From Ridgeia piscesae (Eukaryota > Annelida > Polychaeta > Sabellida > Siboglinidae), in NCBI GenBank assembly GCA_025642075.2, contig JAODUO010000982.1, positions 77,501 to 141,500 on the forward strand: 64,000 nt of DNA, read 5' to 3'. Below the pieces are notes generated by a model. The model was not told the DNA's origin. It worked only from the letters and a program-made list of their open reading frames with translations, and made no database searches. The position numbers and the translations under genes were made by a program. Below, piece after piece: positions 34,223 to 48,128 of this stretch. Numbering within the stretch: the first letter of the stretch is position 1; the number at the start of each line of letters is the position of its first letter.

Positions 34223-35986
34223 TGCTCCCTCCACTCATTCGCGTAAAAATCGTTTGCTCCTAGCGATTTTTTGTAATTTCACAAACAGCGGAGGTATCAA
34301 ATACTCCCTAATGATTGCTTAGTTGGTTTATGCATACATGTTACTTCTTTTTTTCTGAAATTAATAAAATAAATAGGAACTATTTCGATTTTCGTTTCGA
34401 TAGAAACTCTGTACGAAACCTAACTATGGAAATGGAGATTTGGGCGGAATACGCTTTAGTCTTCACGCGAACGAGACTTGGGGGCGAGATTGACCTACAT
34501 CGTGTCGAGTTGTTTACGTTTAGGAACAGCGAGTTTAGGCATAAACATGATTTTTATATGCCACCAACACGGCAAATTAAGCAGACAAAGACAGCATCGG
34601 CGCATGATTGGGAAAGAATATGGAACTAAGCAGTGAATAGCATGACTTCGGAACAGTGACAGTCACAGTGCCCTGGCTTTCCAAGCTACGGACACCGTGC
34701 CCGTGGGCCGGCGAACTGCCACTGACTACACAGTCAACATGCAGCGTTCGCACAGATGTTCTTCCAGATGGGTTAGTAATCACGAATTGCTCAGCTATAA
34801 TTACGTATATATATTTAGGCTATGAGTATACGTCATTGATATTCCTGTTGTTTTTATTAAATTTATGTTATGGTTTACCTTCAACCTTAGCGCTTATTCA
34901 GCCAATGCCATGGTATGACAAAATACAAAATCCAAGGTATGGCTATGCTACGAGTGTGACTACGCCAGGCATATATACTATGGCCTATACTTAGATGACT
35001 ACGACATGTCAGTGATTGATTATAATACTGTAACTATGTAATGTTTATGTCACATGTGGTATGTAGCAGGTTAATATTCTAAGGCTAAGAATAACTACGC
35101 TTAATTAGCCTAATAGTAGCTAGAGGTATATAACGTAAATGCATTATAAGTGATCCGTAACAGTTGTACTCAGGCCTTCGTTATACTTATTCATAATGAC
35201 AATATTATAATATTATAGTTATAATAATAATTTAATATATTAAGCAATGATGATAATGTGATCGTTCATAACACTGCAATTTGTTCAAGTACATTAAAAT
35301 TCAAATGTGTCACATTTTCAGAACTTGAGGTATAATCACCATAGGGCATGCGGAAAACCTCATCACCTCAGGTAAATGAGTGTTGTAATATACATTAATT
35401 TACTCTCTCAACAAACCCTGTATAACAATTGTACATATGTATGTCATTTGTGAATCCATGAAGTCTGGGGCCCTGTGGATGTGCCTCCTACATTGTAGGA
35501 ATTTGGTATGCCTGCAAACTTTTTATAATAGGTCAATGCTAATTTGCCTCAATATTGTTTGAAATATGACCCAGTTTAAGTGATAATAATAAGTTGTGGC
35601 ATTTTTCGATATCACAACTCCAGATAAGACAGTGGAAGCTGAAGCTATGCGGTATCAATAAACATGTAGACTACACATTTTTGGTTCAAAGGCCAGTAGA
35701 ATCTGACCCTCTATGTGATATTTTATTTGTCTGTATTAATGGGTGGGTGTACTTGTTAAATTGTATATAAGTAAAGACATCATGAAGTAAAAACTTTTTA
35801 CCACAACTATTTCATGAAATTGACTAAAATATAATGGCAAGCACAATATAAGTATAACTACATGTACAATCACTGCACTTGATATAATGTATTTATTTCA
35901 TCAGATAACAAGCAAAGCAGCAATACAAAAATTGAAAACGTGTTAGGTAAATGTAAAAAAAGTTACTTTTATAAATATTCGTATCC
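34223..35986. other. No recognised gene
   Basis: A plus frame at 34315-34629 and another at 34656-34994 have neither domains nor persuasive splice sites. A GC-richer patch at 34640-34780 stands out from its surroundings but I cannot assign it. The rest is AT-rich. Confidence 0.4.
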
Positions 35987-36545
35987 GCATCCAGCAGAGA
36001 TGGAGTACTCGTACTCGAGTACGAGTACTTTTTGAGTACTCGTACTCGAGTACGAAGCAAAGTAATCGTACTCGTACTCGAGTATATTACCAAAGTAATT
36101 GTACTCACGATTACTTCTCACGATTCATATGAACAGTTGCAAGCAAATATATTAGACAGATAAAAATGGCAATATTAGAAGTAATCTAATAAATGTAATA
36201 ATAATCGAGGTATTCAAAATATTCAGTCAGATTTCCCTAATTAATACCTTCTCTTCCCAGAGAAGCCACATCACATACAAGTTATATTGTGACGGTCCAT
36301 GGGACGCACTGCAGGAGAAGAGGAGATAAGCATCCCCTAACATCTTGCTTGGTAATTTTAGAAGCCAGATCACAGCCCCACCTGCCTTGTTTGCTCTGTC
36401 AGTATGGTGTGAATGACTGGTCATATTTCCAACATCCAGAATCCTGACTGGGTCTGGGCGGCTAGCTGCTAAATCCCTGCCTATTATGTTCAATTAAGTG
36501 CAATCTGTAAACCTGTCTAAATCCACAACTATTGTTTGTCCCATC

Positions 36546-37388
36546 CAGACATGGGGTCAAATACTTCGAAATGTATTTAAATACAAATATTCTTGAGGGA
36601 TTAAAATACAATTACAAATACTTTTTAAATATAAATGTATTTTAATATGAATACATTGAAAAGTATTTCAAATACTTTTTTTTTAAATACTTTTCATTTT
36701 GTATTACTATGTAGGTAAAAGAAAAGCAACACATATATTGAGACATCTAGTTTATAGGCATAATTAGTGTTTTGCTCATATGATGACAGGCAGACCAGTG
36801 ATAGGGAGTATTGTTATTGCTAACTGAATCACAATGACAACTGACTGAAAGAGGTAAAGGCCAAAATATATTGTTTGTATGTTAAGCCAGGAGGTCCATA
36901 ATAAAATGCCTATGTTGTCCTCAGAAGAGACACTGCTAATCATTGCTAGGATGTTGTGAGGAAGGCTCAACTTCAAAGTGAGCCAGGAAACCAGAATAGC
37001 CTGATGCCAGGTTGCAGCCTGACGAAAGAACAAAAGGGGATATTGACCTATGGTCACTGTTAGGTGCTAATCCATCTTCTGGCTCTGAGCAAACAAAAGT
37101 TGTGGGCACTGCAGGGCCAGGGGGAAGCCTGTTGTTAAGTGTCTTCATCAGTAATTAGCACTGTAGGGTGAAGTTGCAGTGCATTAAGGTAATCAGTTTG
37201 GTAGGCATTACATGTGACAGTGAAAAAGAAATGTTGATACTGACAATGTATTTGAAAACATATTTGAAAAAGTCAAATACTTTAGGAAAGTATTTAAATA
37301 CAAATACTTTTAATTTATAAACATCAAATACAAATACTTAAAAAGTATTAAAATACTTTCAAATACAAATGTATTTGATCCCCATCTG
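36546..37388. mobile_element. Nested hAT-like element with AAATAC-rich ends
   Basis: The left end is CAGACATGGGGTCAAATAC, and the right end in reverse complement is CAGATGGGGATCAAATAC. Both subterminal regions (36546-36700 and 37240-37380) are dense in palindromic AAATACTTT/AAAGTATTT repeats. The terminal CAGxxATGGGG form is hAT-like. The flanks GTCCCATC and ATATACTA do not match, so the duplication has decayed or one border is wrong. No transposase frame was found. Confidence 0.65.
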
Positions 37389-37814
37389 ATATACTACATA
37401 TTTGAATTGGATACTATTGAATATGCACCCCTGGTTTTGAAGTGTTGTTATTGTAATGTATTTGATCATGTGTATTTGAAATTCTTAAATACCTCCTATT
37501 TGTATTTGATTCAGAAACCATAAATTAAATTACTAATCCAGCATTAAATGATTCATTGAATACCTGAGAAAGTCGTCTAATTATTAATAATAATAACACC
37601 TGGATAGTGGATAGCAGTAATTAGTTAGAACATTAGTGACACAACAACATTACAAGAATGACGCCTAGGGATTCCATGAAAGTCGCCTTTATGTTAGAAA
37701 CAGGATATTCATTAAAGTAATCATGAAAGTATTCATGATTACATTCTAATGTAATCATACTCGTACTCGAATACATTGTAAAGTAATCGTACTCGAGTAC
37801 ATTTGTTTTCTTCG

Positions 37815-37975
37815 TACTCGTACTCGTACTCGTACTCGTACTCGTACTCGTACTCGTACTCGTACTCGTACTCGTACTCGTACTCGACTCGTACTCGTAC
37901 TCGTACTCGTACTCGTACTCGTACTCGTATTCGTACTCATGCATATTCAAAGTACTCGTACTCGTACTCGAGTAC
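37815..37975. repeat. (TACTCG)n hexamer satellite
   Basis: More than 20 TACTCG units with a phase slip near 37886 (GACTCG). It gives Ser-Tyr, Thr-Arg and Glu-Tyr frames that are not genes. It lies in the right end of the hAT element. Confidence 0.95.
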
Positions 37976-38094
37976 ATTTGTATTGTACTCACTCCATCTC
38001 TGGCATCCAGCACATGGTATATCAAATACTAATTAGTTCAAAAACATGAATCCCATTCATTAGTCTTTCAAATGATGCCTTTCACCGAGAATAC

Positions 38095-38140
38095 ATTAGC
38101 AAGACTGGGCGGTGGAGTAGGCGTCCTGCACAAGTTTCAC
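38095..38140 (+). mobile_element. Short LINE endonuclease fragment
   Basis: Reads ARLGGGVGVLHK. The DNA is nearly identical over about 35 bp to the RLGGGVGVLYTS segment of the minus-strand LINE near 40725, but in the opposite orientation. Confidence 0.6.
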
Positions 38141-38701
38141 AGAGAATACATTAGCAAACATGTGCTTAGTGATACAATTCATACATGTCATGGGAAAATT
38201 GTTCAATATTATGAAAGAATTGTCGTACTAAAACATATTTCTGTAAATTTACTTTTGCAAAGAGTTCACCCATAACACACACACAATTGTTAGAGAAACA
38301 TGTTGTAAATATATATCAAATACATACTATGTACATATAATAACATTATGTACAGCACTTTGACCATGCTGGATATTGTGCTTTAGAAATAATAAATATA
38401 TTACATAAAGTAACTAGATTATACTTTATTTATAAAAAAATCAGTAGATATAAATTCTTTTTTATATTTAATGCTATGTATCTTTACACCTAAAAAGTGA
38501 CTAAACTAGTCAGTGTCCTTGTCGTGTGGCTGAGAGTTACATGTGCAATTGCGATATGTTTACTCAATTCTATGAAGAGTACTGGCTAGATATAGTGGTG
38601 AATACCTTTCTTTTGTACAGTTAGTATTTTCACATATTAATTTCAGTGTGGCGGAATGTTTCCCACATTAGTAGAAATGTTCTATATAACAGGTCTGAGT
38701 A

Positions 38702-38771
<70 letters not shown>

Positions 38772-38969
38772 CATGTGGGCATGCAAATATTTAATATGAA
38801 TAACACAATTATATTTCCCTGGTATTGACTTTGGCTAAGTGTGTCATCACATATAAAATATCATACATGTCAGAGCCATGTTAATTGTCACTTTGTTTCT
38901 TGTATAGGCAGATGCGGATGTACAGTAAAATGCCAGGAAGCTGGTATGCAGTATCATCAAAGAGAGTGA
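38141..38969. other. Non-coding
   Basis: AT-rich, with a (TA)n tract at 38704-38770. Nothing else was seen. Confidence 0.5.
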
Positions 38970-41800
38970 ACTCACACAATGTCATCGATATCCAAGCTGA
39001 TGTAATTCACTAAAGAATGTCGAACCTGTCTAACAGTGTCGAGAGAGGTTGACCAAAAGTAGATGGTAAACAGTATCGGACCAAGTACCGATCCCTGAGG
39101 TTCACCACAGTTCAGTTGTTGTCGGCGAGAAATGGCATCCTCAATCTTAGCAGCATGTTTAGCGCCGATTCACAAATGCCGATATATTTCATTTGTTTTA
39201 ATAGTATACCGTGGTCCAAAGTGTTAATGGCGGCAGTAAGATCAAGGAGGATGAGTATCACTCCCTTTCTACCGTCGAGTGCCTGCATGATGTCACCGTA
39301 AATATGCACGAGTGCTGTTTCGATGCTGTGGTGCGGACGATACGCGCTCTGGAACGGGTCCAACAGTTTGTTTTCGTCAGTGTAGCGCCGAAGGTCAACC
39401 GCGGCATATCTGTCTAACAATTTTGAAACAAAGCTGATATTTGATATAGGGCGGTAATTCTTGATGTAATGTACGTCCAGACATGTCTTCTTGAGCATGG
39501 GAGTGACCAGCGCATGCTTCATTTCAGCTGGTACAGTTGCAGATTTTAATGACATATTGATGATATTCGCTAACACTGGTGCAATACTATTGATATTTGT
39601 TTTTAACAGCGTCGTCGGCCAAGGATCTAGAGCGCAATATTTTGAAGGGCACTTGTTCACGCGTCGAACAATAGCAGCGGCGGTTGTGGGTGTGAATGTT
39701 GACAGGGAATGGTGGTGGTGATTGTTGTCAATTGGCAGCATAGGTAGTGGGGCGTCATTATGATACATTGTACTGCGGAACTCGAAAACGTTCCGCCAAA
39801 TCCTCATGAGAGTCGTTGCATTCGGGTAGCACTGGTGGTTGTTTGCGTTCGGTGATCTCATTCGTTACTCGGTACATGGCCTTCACATCGCAGGCAGACG
39901 CGCGTATTTTCTCACAGAAAAACGAAGATTTAGCAGCTACTAACTGTTCTATTTAGATGTCTCGCAAACACGCGTGTAAATGTCTCTATGCACTGGTAAC
40001 CGTGTCTGTCGACACAGTCTTTCAGTTCGCCGGAGTTGTCGCTTCGCATATGATAACTCACTGTTGTACCACGGTGTCTTGGTCGGATGATGATAACACG
40101 AGTGATAAGTGGTGCGTGTGAGTCAATCAGCCCAGCAATGGTAGAGTTGTACTGCGTGGAGAGTTCGTCGACGCCATCATTGGGATTGTTGAACAGGTCT
40201 GAGTTTCTGAGGTCAGACACTTGTTCGGCGTTGTCAATGGTCGTATATTTTCTAAATCTGATCTGTCTTCTCGGTCGTTTTGGTTTTCCTGTAACCAGAT
40301 CGCATCGGATAACGTGATGATCTGTTAACAACGTTTAAACGGGTGTAGAAGATATTGTGTTATGACAATTTCGCGTAATGACGAGGTCTAGGATATGATC
40401 ACCAACATGTGTCGGTTCTCTCACTTGTTGTTTAAAATCAACCTCTTGAAGGAGTTCAATCAAGTTGCGAGTATTACTGGTTCTATCGTCACATTGAAAT
40501 CCCGCACTATTACGGTTTGGTGTGTGGCACAACGTTTTAGCTGAACTCATCGATGAACGTTTGAAATGATACTGATTTCCGGCAAGTCGAAGGAGGTCGA
40601 TATATCGTCACGATTCGTATGACAGGTCCCGCTTTGCCAACGCGCAGTACTAGTTCTAGCTATTCGAATGATGTAGCGGACAAAGGCATCGATGAGCACA
40701 AATGAAACGACGTGTACAGGACGCCTACTCCACCGCCCAGTCTTTCGGTACGCGGGAGGTGATGGAAATTATACCTCTCTTGAGTGAGGGCGTTTATGAC
40801 AGCAGTGTCACTAGTCGAGAGCCACGTCTCAGTTATGCATACGATTTCGAGGTAATGATCGACGATATAATCGCGAATAAACTCTGCCTTGTTGCGCACT
40901 GACCGACCGTTGATTAACACCAATGCAGTTGCAGTAGTCGCCGCGCCCGTCACTGCTGTCGCCGGATGTGTCGGTACTGCCGCCGCTGGGGTTTCTGTCG
41001 TATATTCTGCTGTTGACGTTGTCGCTACTGCCGTTATCGCTGTTGACGCTGTCGCTACTGACGTTATCGCTGTTGACGCTGTCGCTGTTGACGCTGTCGC
41101 TGCCGACGCTGCTGTTAACGCTGTCGCTGCTGACGCAGTTGCTGTTAATGCTATCGCTGCTGTCACTGTCGCTGCTGACGCTGTCGCTGTTAATGCTGTC
41201 GCTGCTGACACTGTCACTGCTGACGCTGTCGCTGTTAATGTTGTCACTGCTGACGCTTTGGCTGGTGACGCTGTCGCTGTTAATGCTGTCGCTGGTGCGA
41301 TTTCACAAGGTAACCGATTAACGGTGGTAATGTTATTGTAGTTAACGCCGCGTTGGTGCAAAGTGGCGCTAAAACCGGGTCGACGCCCAGTCACTGGACG
41401 TACTGTTCGTTGTCGATTGCAACTGCGTCCGGCTCTGCATCCTCTCGTGACCGCACAAATGCCATTGACCTTTATTGTGTCAAACAAAGGCTGCGGTAGC
41501 TTGCCGCCACTGACAATCGCATTGGTACAGACGAATAGCTCCTGCCGTGTGTACGTCACCATAGGTACAGGTATACATATAGAAATAAAAGTCACGTAAA
41601 TACACACACAGACATAAAAATACAATAACACCGTAGAACAGTTCCGTGCATGTAAGGTAGTGTTATCAAAACGATGTCCGAATCGAATTTGTGTGGATAC
41701 AATACTACCACTAACTGTTACTACTGCGTGTCCGAAGTATAAATGTTGTATAAGATGGACTATGTCATCACATAAAAATATACCATGAATTGTAGTCAAG
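38970..41800 (-). mobile_element. L2/CR1-type LINE, 3'-truncated
   Basis: On the minus strand: a leader with TYTRQELFVCTNAIVSG (about 41540) and GCRAGRSCNRQRTVRP (about 41400), a long Ala/Thr/Val repeat tract, then the endonuclease VLINGRSVRNKAEFIRDYIV (about 40870-40930), CITETWL, and RTERLGGGVGVLY (about 40710-40750). The RT follows at 39861-39112: NYRPISNISFVSKLLDR, then LLDPFQSAYRPHHSIETAL. The domain-4 box GEPQGSVLGPILFTIY is near 39060-39105. The sequence stops soon after, before any YADD box, so the 3' end is missing. Frameshifts split the frame into four. The family is L2/CR1-like by motif. Confidence 0.85.
40918..41300 (-). repeat. Ala/Thr/Val-coding minisatellite within the LINE
   Basis: Degenerate 15-30 bp units built from GCTGTCGCTGCTGAC and GCTGTTAATGCT (plus strand). 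They keep the LINE frame open on the minus strand (ATALTATAS repeats) and also open two plus frames that are artefacts. Confidence 0.85.
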
Positions 41801-43660
41801 GTATATCAGATACAAAACATTAATTTATATATTGAGAAACAAAATGGACATATAAAAGTGGTTTATTTGTTTTTCTTGTTAGCGATATCCCTTGATTTCT
41901 ACCTCGAATGCGTTTGAGCAGGGAGCCTACTGGCTTATATATAGCCCCCAGCGTAATGGTTTTTAATATATTTTGTATATTTAATGTGCGACATGACATG
42001 TTATAATCCCAATGAAAATAAATATATACTTATTTAAATAAGTGATTATTTGTGTATAATATAAGTATATATATGCCAAACAATTAATTAAATGTATAAT
42101 TTTCGAATGCCTTATACAAATGACTGCGCATATTCCTAAATAACATTCATGAAATGAACAACACTGCCACATGAATGAAATTGGAACTTCCCGTGTGGGT
42201 CATTCCCCATAACGTCAGAGGGCCAGACAATAATATGTTCGGAATTCCGATGTCTTCAATAATTATTATTTCTAGATAATCATCAGATGAACATACTCCA
42301 GCATATAGTTTTCTTACAAACAATTGTTAGGTGATTGATCATTTCCAGGTGTTGAATGCTTTGGAATCTGCTGTGTGTGTTCAATCTGAAGCTGTTGCCA
42401 TATATCCTGAATGCATAACATATACCTCAAATAACTCTATGGAGTCTACGGCTGCTGTCCAGAGTTTTAGTATTAGTTTGCAACACTGACCAAGGGACAC
42501 AATGTCCAAAGTACGTTTCATATGCAAACTATGTCCACCCAAACGTGAGTCATCGTGACATTGGCATGCAATGGGAGGACCCTGTCATAGACGATCATGG
42601 CTACGTCTGGGAGCATCAAGTAGTTGTAGAGCCATCGATGAACAGCTATCTGATACGATTACTCAACAACTACCTGATACTCACATGTCAACGACTACAC
42701 CACAAGTTCCACCACTGGCGACGCCGACACCGCAAAAGACACCGCAAAGAAACAACGATATCACAATATCTGATATGATGACAGTGAAAACAAGATTTCT
42801 GACACTTCATATGAACCAGACTTTGCTGAAGAAGGCAGTTCTAAATGTGATAGTTTTGGGTTGGAGGATAACGAAAGCTTTATCAATGAAGGGAGAACGT
42901 TTCTTGTGTTCGAGTATGTAACAATCAGAGATAATGAGAAGCCGTTCAGTTATTTAGTTTTAGTAAATTATCCATTTGATGTATGGTGACGAATTAGTGC
43001 TGACGGTTCCTTCATCTATGGGTTTATCAATGTTGCTACATGTGTGTTCAGAATATGGGATATAACGTGATAATACATATCATTATATGAATGCCAGCTA
43101 ATCTGTAGCAATAGACCAGAGTCAGTCAGAAACATATGTATCATACAATAATATATTTAGATTGTTGTGCATTGAACCTCGATATTGTGGTGCGAGTATA
43201 TTTGTGTCAAGAGGCTTACCCACTTGTCAAATATTACCAATAAAAATGTGTATAGTTTTATGAAGTGTATAGCTAGATTGGGCAACGCAATATTACACAG
43301 TATAACGAGTAGTGAACTCTGTGCCCTTCACCACTGGGTCGCCATTTGCGAAAAATGCTCTATGTAAATAGTTATTAGTTATATAGTCTAGTCTACATTT
43401 TTATATGGATATAATGTTCAGGAACAAAATTATTTAAATGAAAAAACACTTGACTCATCAGCCCGTCTTCCCCAATATTAATATTCGCCGGTGTGGTATT
43501 GAACAGTGCTCATGGGTCAAATCGCCTTTTGTCATTTGTTTTTGCAAAAACCTAACCACATTTTGCCGTAACATATACTTGCTATAGCACATCTCTTTTC
43601 AATGTCTTAAACTATTGAAGTAAGTTGTTTTGAGTGAAGTACTTACAGGTACACAAATAT
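41801..43660. other. Mostly non-coding, with one possible transposon-protein relic
   Basis: A plus frame near 42776-42960 reads DSENKISDTSYEPDFAEEG, then INEGRTFLVFEYVTIRDNE. It resembles the acidic Y-x-P-D/S-x(n)-F-I-V-F-E-S segment of Kolobok-like transposon proteins, but the match is weak. An adjacent Thr/Pro-rich stretch (TTTPQVPPLATPTPQKTP) lies at 42687-42745. The rest is AT-rich with no exon seen. Confidence 0.3.
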
Positions 43661-43665
43661 ACAAT

Positions 43666-43869
<204 letters not shown>

Positions 43870-43928
43870 CGAATAGTAATAACTCGGACGTGCCAATATA
43901 ATGTGCTATTACTAGTAAGCTGTCCAGT

Positions 43929-44056
43929 CGTGGACGTGGACGTGGACGTGGACGTGGACGTGGACGTGGACGTGGACGTGGACGTGGACGTGGACGTGGA
44001 CGTGGACGTGGACGTGGACGTGGACGTGGACGTGGACGTGGACGTGGACGTGGACG
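43929..44056. repeat. (GTGGAC)n hexamer tandem array
   Basis: About 21 nearly perfect copies. It gives Val-Asp and Arg-Pro frames that only look like proteins. Each unit has an ACGT core, so the block is CpG-rich in AT-rich surroundings. Confidence 0.95.
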
Positions 44057-45179
44057 CCGCCTGGTGCGAAAGGCGAGCGGCGACACGTTAAACGGGAGAG
44101 TTCTCTTTATCGACAAGATACGCCAGGATGTTACGTTCTACATTGGATATGCGTAATGCAAGGAACGTATGCATGTTGATGACTTCGGTAATCTACGGTG
44201 CGAAAGACACATTGTAACACGTCCTGTCACGTGCTAACTTGTTTCGTCGAATTGGCCTATGGCTATGTGGATATATGTGGATCACGTTATTTGAGCAATG
44301 CATGACGGGTCTGTTAGACTCAATGCAAAAGATTCTTCAGTTATGGACGAAAGCGTTGAGATCTACAATCTTAACATTTTGATAGGAATACGGCTGTCTC
44401 TCATCATTAAGAAAAGACAAAGAAACGGCTACACCAACTACAACGTCAACCGCCTAGAAGTTCTGTAGTAGACTGGGTGCGTGTTTCAGGCCGAAAATCA
44501 AACCGGCGACAAAGTCAACGCATCAACCCATGCACGTACTGCATCCGCTGTCGAATGTCCAGCATACTGTACATATGTCAAAACATTTACCGAGCCCTCT
44601 GACCTCACGACTATTTCTTCGGCGAGTAAGGCGAACATTACTGTTGGCTATCTTTCACGCGAAATGGCTATAACATCGACTTTCGTCGAGGTCTTCATTG
44701 ACACGCTCCTTCGGTAACCGACGCTACGGCAGAGGGCATAAACAATGGAGTGTTGTGTGGAAATAAATATAAAGTCGGACGTCCATATCCTGCTATAACT
44801 ACCCTCCGTCTTCGAAACATTTCAACGTTTCGCCACGTTAGTTTCGAAATGTTTACCGTTGTAACTTGTAGAAAAGTATCAACATTTTAGCGTTTCCTGT
44901 GATGACTAACTTTCACCCAGGTAGCCGTTGCGTGAATAATGAGTAACTTTGTTGTTACTCCACCACCCATATTACCACGTCACAACTTTCATAGTCTATC
45001 CTTCAATTTGTATGTGTTCTATTACAAACATGGTGTGTGTACTTACGTTTATTTGGCAAACAGGTTACTGATCAAGACCATTGCACATGGCAATAGGCAA
45101 GCTTTCATGTATATATCCATTTGTTCGTATTAATAAGTTATTAAAAATATTAATAAATAAAGAAATATATGTGTGTGAG

Positions 45180-45223
<44 letters not shown>

Positions 45224-46337
45224 TCCGTGTGTGTAACGTATACAACAAAAACCTAAATCAATTAAAATAAACACTCTATTAAACAAAATATATAAATCAA
45301 TAAATATAGATAAAGACAGACAGATACATACATTAATTATTTCAATCAAGACAATAACTGACACCATTAAAATCAACAAATACTTAAAAGTATGTGAATA
45401 AATACAAAATGTTTTAGCCAGAGCCATCATCAACAAGAGAAATGGCTATAAGACCGACCTTAGCTGAGGTCGTCATGCTCACAGTGCCTGTGTAACCAAG
45501 GTTACATCATAATAAACAATGGACCGCTGCATGGTGGTAACTAGAACGTCGAAAATCCATATACTGATAGCAATCCAAATTCCTAGCATTTACACGTTTC
45601 ATTACGTTGGAGATATATTGTTTTCATTTGTTTAATAACATTGAAACCTGTTGTAACAGTTTCGAGGCGATAACCTTGTCATATTTTCGAATAAGTGTGT
45701 TAACTTCGTAGCATTTCGTATATTTTCATCGTTTCATCGCGCTAGACAGGTAGTGTTTTCATTTAAGTAAGTTTTTAGCGGGGAACTTGATGTAAATTCT
45801 AATATCTTACCGTTTAGACGTGACAGCTTGTCAAATATTCGTATTTTATTAAGTCAGTGTGATAATGTTATAATAGTTACCGGCCCAACAAGACAGAAAC
45901 AGGGAGCAGTTCACCAGGGTTACCAAGTTAGCGTTGTAACTTTCTAAATTTAGTTTCTCAATTCGCAAAACTTATAACACTACATTAGACGCTTGCACTG
46001 TCTAGTGTGTGCAACAGCCACTAATTCGTGTTAGCCGCAGAAACAAAAGTGTATTTGACTGTTTTGGACCTAATATAAAATAACACAACAATTTTGACAG
46101 TACTAGTTCACGACAGAGCAATGAGGCGCGCTATTTGTTCGTCACCCGTCCGTCTTTGATCCTGTTGACCTACTTTAACTAATAAGGCACCATAATTATA
46201 CCCGTACTACTTATTGACCTATCCGCTTGTGCGATGCTGTAGTTTACAAACTATCCGCCAGTGGGGCGCCACGCGACAGTTTACCTAATTATGATGTCAC
46301 TCCAAGCTTTCCTCCCCTCACAACCTCCGGAGCGAAA
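44057..46337. other. Upstream of the plus-strand locus; internal duplication
   Basis: About 44655-44935 recurs, diverged, at about 45432-45760: both contain GAAATGGCTATAA, then a ...CGTCGAxGTC or AGCTGAGGTCGTC block, AATAAACAATGGA, and a pair of TTTC/ACGTTTC runs. (GTGC)n lies at 45177-45225. No gene was recognised. The duplicated piece could include promoter sequence for the locus to its right. Confidence 0.4.
45177..45225. repeat. (GTGC)n microsatellite
   Basis: A tetranucleotide tract between GTGTGTGAGT and GTCCGTGTG. Confidence 0.95.
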
Positions 46338-46473
46338 ATGCATCTAGAAGTGTTTGGGTATTTAATTCAAGGCAGTTTAATTACTGCCTTGCATATGGAG
46401 GTATTACTATATACGCCTATTACTAAATATAACACATTTGTATTGGAATGGGTAATAATTGGCGTACAAACAG
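46338..46473 (+). CDS. Possible first coding exon of the plus-strand locus
   Basis: ATG at 46338 opens MHLEVFGYLIQGSLITALHM and a further 25 residues, reaching a phase-1 GTACCT donor after ACAG at 46473. The phase would fit the EGF exon at 47021. The start is moderately hydrophobic, as a signal peptide would be. Against it: the donor is not strong, no matching exon exists in the other locus, and the frame after the first 20 residues is not protein-like. I list it because a start for the plus-strand gene should lie somewhere here or further left. Confidence 0.2.
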
Positions 46474-46837
46474 GTACCTGATACAATTCTGCTGTGATAT
46501 TTTGGTCTCTCTTATATTCGTGTCAAAAGCTGAGGAAACAAAGAAAGATACGCCAATAACGTTAAGTGATGAGATTTAACAAATACAAATACTATTTAAC
46601 CATGAATTGAGTACCACGAATTATACCCTGCTCCGCATATTAATTGATTAGATATGTAAGTATTTATACGATAACGGTAAGTCATTGATGTATCTCAACC
46701 GATTACAAACAGACGCAAAAAAGTGATTATTATACATAAAAACACAACATTCTTTATGCATTACTTTCCAAACGCAATTGTTTTGTAGTCAACTTTTCAT
46801 TCAACCACTACTGCTACAACAACAACAAAACCTACCT

Positions 46838-46841
46838 ACTG

Positions 46842-46880
<39 letters not shown>

Positions 46881-46882
46881 TT
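46838..46882. repeat. (ACT)n microsatellite
   Basis: A run of CTA/ACT units in a longer ACT-rich stretch to about 46940. Confidence 0.95.
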
Positions 46883-47020
46883 GCTTCTATTACGACTACT
46901 AGGACTACTACTAATATTATTACTAATACTACTATAACAAAATTTTAGCGACATTAACCATACATTGTCAACTACAATACTCTAATTATGTAAATGCTGA
47001 TTGGTTTATACGCTATCTAG

Positions 47021-47128
47021 CGGTGCATTTCAAGTGCCAAAACGGCGGTACCGGCACAGTGACAGATTTTGAGTATGGTGATTACGAGTGCGCATGTGTG
47101 AGCACTAGCTGGGGAGACAATTGTCAAT
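47021..47128 (+). CDS. EGF-like exon lacking two cysteines
   Basis: A 108-bp candidate exon with acceptor cgctatctag before 47021 and donor GTAAGT after 47128, phase 1 at both ends. It encodes VHFKCQNGGTGTVTDFE and YGDYECACVSTSWGDNCQ. The frame of a classical EGF domain is clear (CxNGGT...YxCxCxxxxxGxxC). However, the first cysteine is absent and the third is glycine (GGC where TGC is expected), leaving four of six. It may be a decaying exon or a variant module with two disulfides. Just 10 bp after the donor begins a (GT)n tract of about 377 bp, which could disturb splicing. It heads the plus-strand series of EGF exons. Confidence 0.6.
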
Positions 47129-47136
47129 GTAAGTAT

Positions 47137-48128
<992 letters not shown>

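Larger units (their letters stand above)
35995..38002. mobile_element. hAT-like element with TACTCG-rich ends and an exact 8-bp target-site duplication
   Basis: A 2,008-bp element. The left end is CAGAGATGGAGTACTCG, and the right end in reverse complement is CAGAGATGGAGTGAGTACAA. GCATCCAG flanks it on both sides (35987-35994 and 38003-38010), an exact 8-bp target-site duplication as hAT elements make. Subterminal DNA at both ends is built from palindromic GAGTACTC/CGAGTACG repeats, and the right end expanded into a TACTCG satellite. There is no transposase frame, so it is non-autonomous. A second hAT-like element is nested within it. Confidence 0.88.
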
